Source of the DNA: Coffea arabica
Taxonomy: Eukaryota; Streptophyta; Magnoliopsida; Gentianales; Rubiaceae
Assembly (NCBI RefSeq): GCF_036785885.1
Contig: NC_092315.1
Coordinates: 19,818,026-19,882,025 of the forward strand
Length of the DNA stretch: 64,000 nucleotides
Direction: 5' to 3'
The notes below the pieces were generated by a model, which saw nothing but the letters and a program-made list of their open reading frames with translations, had not been told where the DNA came from and did no database searches. Position numbers and translations under genes: made by a program. This document shows, in pieces, positions 59,535 to 64,000 of the stretch (position 1 is the stretch's first letter; each line of letters begins with the position of its first letter).

Positions 59535-60201
59535 CAATTTTAATTTTACCGAGATTTATAACTCTTGTAAGCAAGCTGCCCAAGATTATTATTTCATTGC
59601 CTATGGATTCTTGTTCCATAAAGATAAACTTTGTATTCTTGTATGTTTCTTAAGGAGTTTTTTGGTTTGAGAGTCACACAGTGGAGGACTAATGGGGCAC
59701 TTTGGGCCAAAACTTACTATTTCTGCAAGAACACTTCTATTGGCCATGAATGAGATGTGATGTTGAATGTTTGGTTGAAAGGTGTGTTACTTGCCATCAA
59801 GCAAATTCCAAGGTAAACCCTTGTGGTCTTTATACTCCATTAACTTTTCCAAGTGCACCGTCGATTGATTCATCCATGGACTTCACCCATGGCTTGCCTT
59901 GCTCTAAGAAAGATAATGATTCTATTTATGTTGTTGTTGATTGGTTTTCAAAATGACGCATTTTATTCCATGTCATAAAACCAATGATGCTAAACATGTG
60001 GCTAATTTGTTCTTCAAGGAAATAGTACGTTTGCATGGTATTTCTAGAACCATTGTATTTGATAGAGATGTTAAATTTCTTAGCTACTTTTGAAAAATCT
60101 TGTGGATTAAGCTAGGTACTAAGTTGCTATTTTCTACATCTAGTCATCCACAAACTGATGGTCAAATTGAAATAGTTAATTGGACTTTGTCTACCTTGCT
60201 A
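59535..60201 (+). pseudogene. Gypsy element 2 integrase, truncated
   Basis: A stop near 59,670 precedes the zinc-binding part (GGLMGHFG, CVTCHQAN; 59,690-59,810). The core shows SMDFTHGLP and [12 protein letters not shown] follows (about 59,956). In shifted frames come [19 protein letters not shown] and then [12 protein letters not shown] with the catalytic Glu. Code stops at about LSTLL (60,201), where the copia LTR begins, so the integrase C-terminus is lost. Confidence 0.85.
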
Positions 60202-60380
60202 TGTGTTTATCTCAATTCACATCTTTTGATGATTACAAAACAAATGGATGTTACTAATATTCTTTGTAGAGATCCTTTTCAGAAATAACACTAAACAGGT
60301 CTGTGGACTTAAAGCAAATAAAAGAAGATCAAAAAGGATGAAAGTGCTGAGGAAGTTGTCGGACGCACAAAAGGAGAGTA

Positions 60381-60711
60381 TCGGACGTCCGACATTCTTT
60401 GAGTATCTTCGGACGTGTAAAGAACTCAGACTCGGACGTCCGAAGAAGACAAGCCAGGGCTTCTACAATTACTGATCACGATCGGACGCTCAACACCTGA
60501 GTATCGGACGTCCGACAAGCGTTGCTGCACTTCGGACACAACACTCTGGACACATCGGCCGTCTGAAGGAATTGAAGAGGAAAATTTCAAATGTGCATCT
60601 TACCCTCGGACGCATGATGATCAGGGATCGGAAGTCCTAAGAGATTCAAGAAAACTTCCAGAACTCATTGATCTCGTTCGGATGCATAAAAACTGAACAT
60701 CGGACGTCCGA
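60381..60711. promoter_or_regulatory. Cluster of four perfect 12-bp palindromes in the copia LTR
   Basis: TCGGACGTCCGA occurs at 60,381-60,392, 60,432-60,443, 60,504-60,515 and 60,700-60,711. Several partial forms (TTCGGACGTG, GATCGGACGC, GTCGGACGC) lie between. The core GACGTC is the type bound by plant bZIP factors. The cluster lies 80-400 bp upstream of the TATA box, where an enhancer would be. Palindromic repeats near LTRs are known in Sireviruses. Whether this motif is the equivalent is inference. Confidence 0.6.
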
Positions 60712-60787
60712 CAGCACCAACGGCTAGTTGACTCTTCAGTTGCCTTCTACCCGTTGACAGCATTGATTGAAGAATTTTCTGGTCTCC

Positions 60788-60795
60788 TATAAAAA
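60788..60795 (+). promoter_or_regulatory. TATA box of the copia LTR
   Basis: TATAAAAA, about 545 bp before the LTR end. A transcript start some 30 bp downstream would leave a plausible R-U5 region. Confidence 0.65.
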
Positions 60796-61336
60796 GAACA
60801 AAGTCAACCATCTCAGGCCAACTTTGCACATCAAGTCTACATCAGATTGTGAGTGATTCAAGTGTTAGAAAACTCCAAAGGAACATTTGTATTCTTAGCT
60901 TGTGCAATTCTCTTGTAGTTTTTCAAGTGTGACACAGCTTCTTCAATAGTGTAGCATTGAGAGGGTTTTTCGTTTGTTTGTAAAACTTCCTTGCTTGACC
61001 AAGTGTAGGTTGGGGCAAGAAGGAAGTGATCCTTCCCTTGTACACAGAATATTGGTTGCAAGATTGTTCAACTTGAAGTAACCTGGTATATAAAAGTGCT
61101 GTTCAAACTCCAGTAGAGCTTGAAACCTGGTTTGTTTCACTATTTTCGTTTACAGTTTTTCTATATAAACTGTTCTCCTCTTCATCTTACGAATACCTGT
61201 GCTTTCGTGTAATCTGATCCATTGGGTGGTCTTTGAGAAAAGAAAAGTAGGCCGTGAAGAAAAGTGACCTATATCTTAGCTATTTTTTTGTAAACCTAAT
61301 TCACCCCCCTCTTAGGTTGTTTTCGATCCTTACAAT

Positions 61337-61349
61337 TGGTATCAGAGTT
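61337..61349 (+). other. Primer-binding site of the copia element
   Basis: TGGTATCAGAGTT, two bases after the LTR end (61,334), matching the initiator-Met tRNA primer. Confidence 0.88.
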
Positions 61350-61390
61350 TGGTCTCCTAGAGATTAAGTTCAATCGGCTTGGGAGTAGAT

Positions 61391-63106
61391 ATGACAACCA
61401 ACAATGCCATGTTGTTTGAGGGACAATCTGTTACTAGACCTCCAATGTTCAATGGATCAAACTATGTGAGTTGGAAGGAAAGGATGATTATATTCTTACA
61501 ATCAATTGATATTGAGTTGTGGTTTATTGTTAGTGAAGGTCCATATGACGCAACTATTATTGATGAAACTACTCATAGGTCGAGACAAAAGGCCAGAAGT
61601 GAGCTGACTGCTAAAGATAGAATTCATCTCACTCTAAATGCTAAGGCCATGAACGTTTTATACACTGCATTGGACTCAAATGAGCCTATTAGAGTCAAAG
61701 GCTGCAGATCTGCAAAAGAAATTTGGGATAAACTTAGAAAGATCCATGAGGGAAGCGAGAATGTGAGAGAACAAAAGAAATTCATTCTGATCACTAATTA
61801 TGAATCTTTTAAGATGGAGTCTCATGAAAACATTGACAAAATGTATTGTAGATTCAATGATCTAATCAAGGATTTAGAGGTGCTTGAGAAGGAGTACTCT
61901 CTAGGTGAGAAGAACAGAAAAATTCTGAATGCTCTATCAAATGACTGGAAAAGCAAAGTGACTGCCATTGAGGAAGCCAAGGATCTAAATACCTTATCCA
62001 TTGAATCTCTGATTAACTCTCTAACTTCTTACGAACTGAAACTTAAATCTAAGATGCCGGATGAAGAAGACACAAAAGTAAGAAAGAGTATTACTCTGAA
62101 AGCTTCACAAGACGAAGATGAAACAGCCTCACAGGATGAAAATGATTTGGAAGGTGATGACAGTGATATTGCACTCATCACAAGAGGTTTCAAAAGATTT
62201 CTCAACAAGAGAAGATTCAGAAAAGGCGGATCCAGCTATTCCTTACCAAATCAGTCTAATGACTTCAGAAACAGAGGGAAACTGGAGTTCAACAAGAAGT
62301 TGACTGATAAGTGTTTCGAATGTAGCCAACCAGGACACTATGCGAATGAGTGTCCAATGAAGAAAAAGAAGGAGAATAAGGTTGAACGAAAATCAAAGTT
62401 CAACAATTTCCAGATTACCTGGAATGATTGCAACTCAGAAGGTGAAGTTGAAGAAGAAGAGGAATCTGCTCAAGTGGCTTTCATGGCCATTGGAGATGAA
62501 GAGGTAACACAATGCAACTCTCAAATCGACAGTGATAGTGAATCTGATGATGATGTTAATTCTTTTCTAGAAAAAATGCATAACAGCCTGAAAGAATCCT
62601 ATGTTAAAAACAAGGAACTAAAGCAAAAAATTAGCTTTCTTATACAAGATAATGCAAATCTTTTTCGACAAAACGAGTGTCTTGAGCATAAAAATGAGAA
62701 CCTGAAAAGGACTGAAACTGATGTGATTGCTGAACTTTACAAAAAGAAAAATTTCTGTGACATACTCAGAAATGAGCAATGTAACTTAAGAAAAAGGATG
62801 GATAATTTATGTCATTTGTTACATCATATAAAACAGAACCATCTTCAAAAGAATGACACTGAACCTTATGTTAATACTCATCAAATAAGACTGAATCAAA
62901 ATGCCAATGAGTTTGCAATCCACAGGAGAAGGCAAGTCAGATTCATCAAACCTGTTCATTTGATTGATTCGATGTCAGTATGTAATTTTTGTTGTCAATT
63001 TGGTCACATGAATAGCAACTGTTATGTTAAGAAAAACATGAGGAATGGCATGAGATGCATGTGGATTGTTAGACATAAGACTAACTCTCAAGGACCCAAC
63101 ATGTAA
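61391..63106 (+). CDS. Copia Gag protein, intact, 571 residues
   Basis: I chose the ATG at 61,391 because it begins MTTNNAMLFEGQSVTRPPMF, the usual N-terminus of plant copia Gag. The N-terminal 230 residues form the gag capsid region (WKERMIIFLQS, AKEIWDKL, YCRFNDLIKDLEVL). Two zinc knuckles with correct CX2CX4HX4C spacing follow: CFECSQPGHYANEC (about 308-321) and CNFCCQFGHMNSNC (about 531-544). Between them are an acidic stretch (EVEEEEESA) and a Glu/Lys/Leu-rich region likely to form a coiled coil. Gag assembles the cytoplasmic particle that packages the RNA. No internal stop. The TAA at 63,106 falls before protease, which is in another frame. That may be a lesion or a natural gag/pol boundary. 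Confidence 0.9.
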   Translation: MTTNNAMLFEGQSVTRPPMFNGSNYVSWKERMIIFLQSIDIELWFIVSEGPYDATIIDETTHRSRQKARSELTAKDRIHLTLNAKAMNVLYTALDSNEPIRVKGCRSAKEIWDKLRKIHEGSENVREQKKFILITNYESFKMESHENIDKMYCRFNDLIKDLEVLEKEYSLGEKNRKILNALSNDWKSKVTAIEEAKDLNTLSIESLINSLTSYELKLKSKMPDEEDTKVRKSITLKASQDEDETASQDENDLEGDDSDIALITRGFKRFLNKRRFRKGGSSYSLPNQSNDFRNRGKLEFNKKLTDKCFECSQPGHYANECPMKKKKENKVERKSKFNNFQITWNDCNSEGEVEEEEESAQVAFMAIGDEEVTQCNSQIDSDSESDDDVNSFLEKMHNSLKESYVKNKELKQKISFLIQDNANLFRQNECLEHKNENLKRTETDVIAELYKKKNFCDILRNEQCNLRKRMDNLCHLLHHIKQNHLQKNDTEPYVNTHQIRLNQNANEFAIHRRRQVRFIKPVHLIDSMSVCNFCCQFGHMNSNCYVKKNMRNGMRCMWIVRHKTNSQGPNM

Positions 63107-63117
63107 AGGGTACCAAG

Positions 63118-63699
63118 TATTATCCTGTGGGTTTATGTGTGTAGGTGAATCAGGATAACATTGCTAAAGAATCAAAATGGTTCATTGATAGTGGATGTTC
63201 AAGACATATGACTGGTGATGCATCACAATTCGTTAAACTCAAGCGAAAAGCAAGTGGAAAGGTAACGTTTGGAGATGATAACAAAGCCAAAACTGTTGGT
63301 ATTGGTGATGTTGGTAAGAATGGTAAAACCTCTATCCACAATGTTCTTCTCGTTGATAATCTGAGCTACAATTTATTAAGTGTTAGCCAACTGTGTGATA
63401 GGAATCTGTTTGTATTGTTTAAAAAGCTTGAATGTCTCATATTTGACTCAAAGTTCAACATTATTTTCAAAGAAAAAAGGGTTAATGATGTCTATGTAGT
63501 TATTATTGAAAAAATTGATTTCTCCTATCTCAAATGTCTCAAAGTAGCAAATGAGGACCCATGGTTATGGCATAGAAGACTGTGTCACTTCAACATGGAT
63601 TTGCTGAAGGAAATCTCTAAAAAGGATCTTATTAGAGGTCTCCCGAAAATCAAATTCGAAAAAGACCGGATATGTGATGCTTGCCAATTTGGAAAATAA
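63118..63699 (+). pseudogene. Copia protease and GAG-pre-integrase, ended by a stop
   Basis: Protease active site WFIDSGCSRHMTG near 63,190 (catalytic D-S-G), then the VLLVDNLSYNLLSVSQLC stretch, then the integrase zinc-binding region WLWHRRLCHFNMDLL...CDACQFGK (H-H-C-C pattern). A TAA at 63,697-63,699 replaces what is probably a Gln codon, since the frame continues with integrase code. The frame is offset from gag. This is one of only two or three lesions seen in the element, so it is recently dead or a slightly defective copy. Confidence 0.85.
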
Positions 63700-64000
63700 G
63701 TCAAGGTATCTTTTAAATCCAAGAAATGTGTGTCTACTTCAGAACTACTTGAACTTTTGCACCTTGACCTGTTTGGTCCTACACAAACTGCAAGCTTTGG
63801 TGGTAAGAGATATTATTTTGTGATTGTTGATGATTACTCTAGATATACTTGGGTGTTATTTCTTGCTCATAAAGATGATGCCTTTAAGAATTTTACTTCA
63901 TTGTTTGCTAAAGTGCAAAATCTGCTTGGCTTGAAAATTGTTAGGATTAGAAGTGATAATGGGTCAGAATTCAAGTTCTGTGATTTTCCAGAATTTTGTG
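63700..64000 (+). pseudogene. Copia integrase catalytic core, partial at window end
   Basis: In frame after the TAA: LLHLDLFGPTQTASFGGKRY (first catalytic Asp), YYFVIVDDYSRYTWV, and IRSDNGSEFK (second Asp). The catalytic Glu and the rest lie beyond 64,000. It is open to the end of the window. Confidence 0.88.

Larger units (their letters stand above)
50423..60201 (+). mobile_element. Ty3/gypsy LTR retrotransposon 2, most complete copy
   Basis: Order: LTR, primer-binding site (50,981), gag with zinc knuckle, unknown 0.85-kb insertion, protease split by a solo LTR (54,412-57,586), RT, RNase H, integrase. The 3' end is truncated by a copia element at about 60,202. Frames change repeatedly and stops are frequent, so the element is inactive. 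The part left of 56,923 also exists in copy 1. The part to the right is single-copy in the window. Confidence 0.85.
60202..61334 (+). repeat. 5' LTR of the copia element
   Basis: The right end is fixed by ...CGATCCTTACA at 61,334, two bases before the primer-binding site. The left end is taken as TGTGTTTATC at 60,202, where the gypsy integrase similarity stops. A start a few bases to either side, or TGATGATTAC near 60,227, is possible. It contains four copies of TCGGACGTCCGA and a TATA box. Confidence 0.75.
60202..64000 (+). mobile_element. Ty1/copia LTR retrotransposon, 5' part (runs off the window)
   Basis: LTR, primer-binding site, a long gag with two zinc knuckles, then protease, GAG-pre-integrase and integrase in that order. 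Integrase before RT is the copia order. The long gag with a coiled-coil-like middle and the palindrome-rich LTR suggest the Sirevirus/SIRE group, by inference. Gag is intact, so the element is younger than both gypsy elements. It inserted into the integrase of gypsy element 2. RT, RNase H and the 3' LTR are beyond 64,000. Confidence 0.88.

Overview
The window is nuclear DNA of a flowering plant, most likely a eudicot. It is AT-rich and has no operons. LTR retrotransposons use the plant initiator-Met primer site (TGGTATCAGAG), Mutator-type and hAT-type DNA elements are common, and the only host-derived proteins recognised are plant families (expansin A, organellar nucleoside diphosphate kinase). 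The species cannot be named from the sequence.

Region 1 (1-13,540) is one minus-strand Ty3/gypsy element broken by two insertions. A hAT-like element cuts its integrase near 1,685. A non-coding LTR pair (1,986-9,528) sits inside the integrase core. Gag, protease and reverse transcriptase follow, up to a short 5' LTR near 13,205-13,540. Region 2 (13,541-18,642) is AT-rich sequence with a possible SINE, a 78-bp repeat and a three-copy 867-bp array. The array lies just upstream of a small spliced gene candidate (from 18,798).

Region 3 (17,549-56,923) is the main feature: a direct tandem duplication. Copy 1 is 17,549-39,160 and copy 2 is 39,161-56,923. Matching positions keep constant offsets (21,612, then 17,763) and I noticed only three substitutions. 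Copy 1 also holds a nested duplication: 24,899-28,747 repeats 20,254-24,898 with 796 bp missing. That extra block is absent from copy 2. Each large copy carries a 450-bp Mutator-type MITE, a GC-ended hAT-like element containing a 1,147-bp Mutator-type element, a Pack-MULE that has captured an expansin-A domain and lies inside another MITE, an organellar NDPK pseudogene, and the 5' half of a second Ty3/gypsy element.

Region 4 (56,924-64,000) holds the rest of the second gypsy element. In copy 2 its protease is split by a 3,175-bp solo LTR, and it then runs through RT, RNase H and integrase to about 60,201. There a young Ty1/copia element begins (LTR with four perfect 12-bp palindromes, long intact gag, protease and integrase) and runs off the window end.

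No intact, clearly functional host gene is visible. The biology here is genome turnover: nested transposition, gene-fragment capture, retrocopy formation and very recent or artefactual segmental duplication. I found no coherent new multi-gene system.
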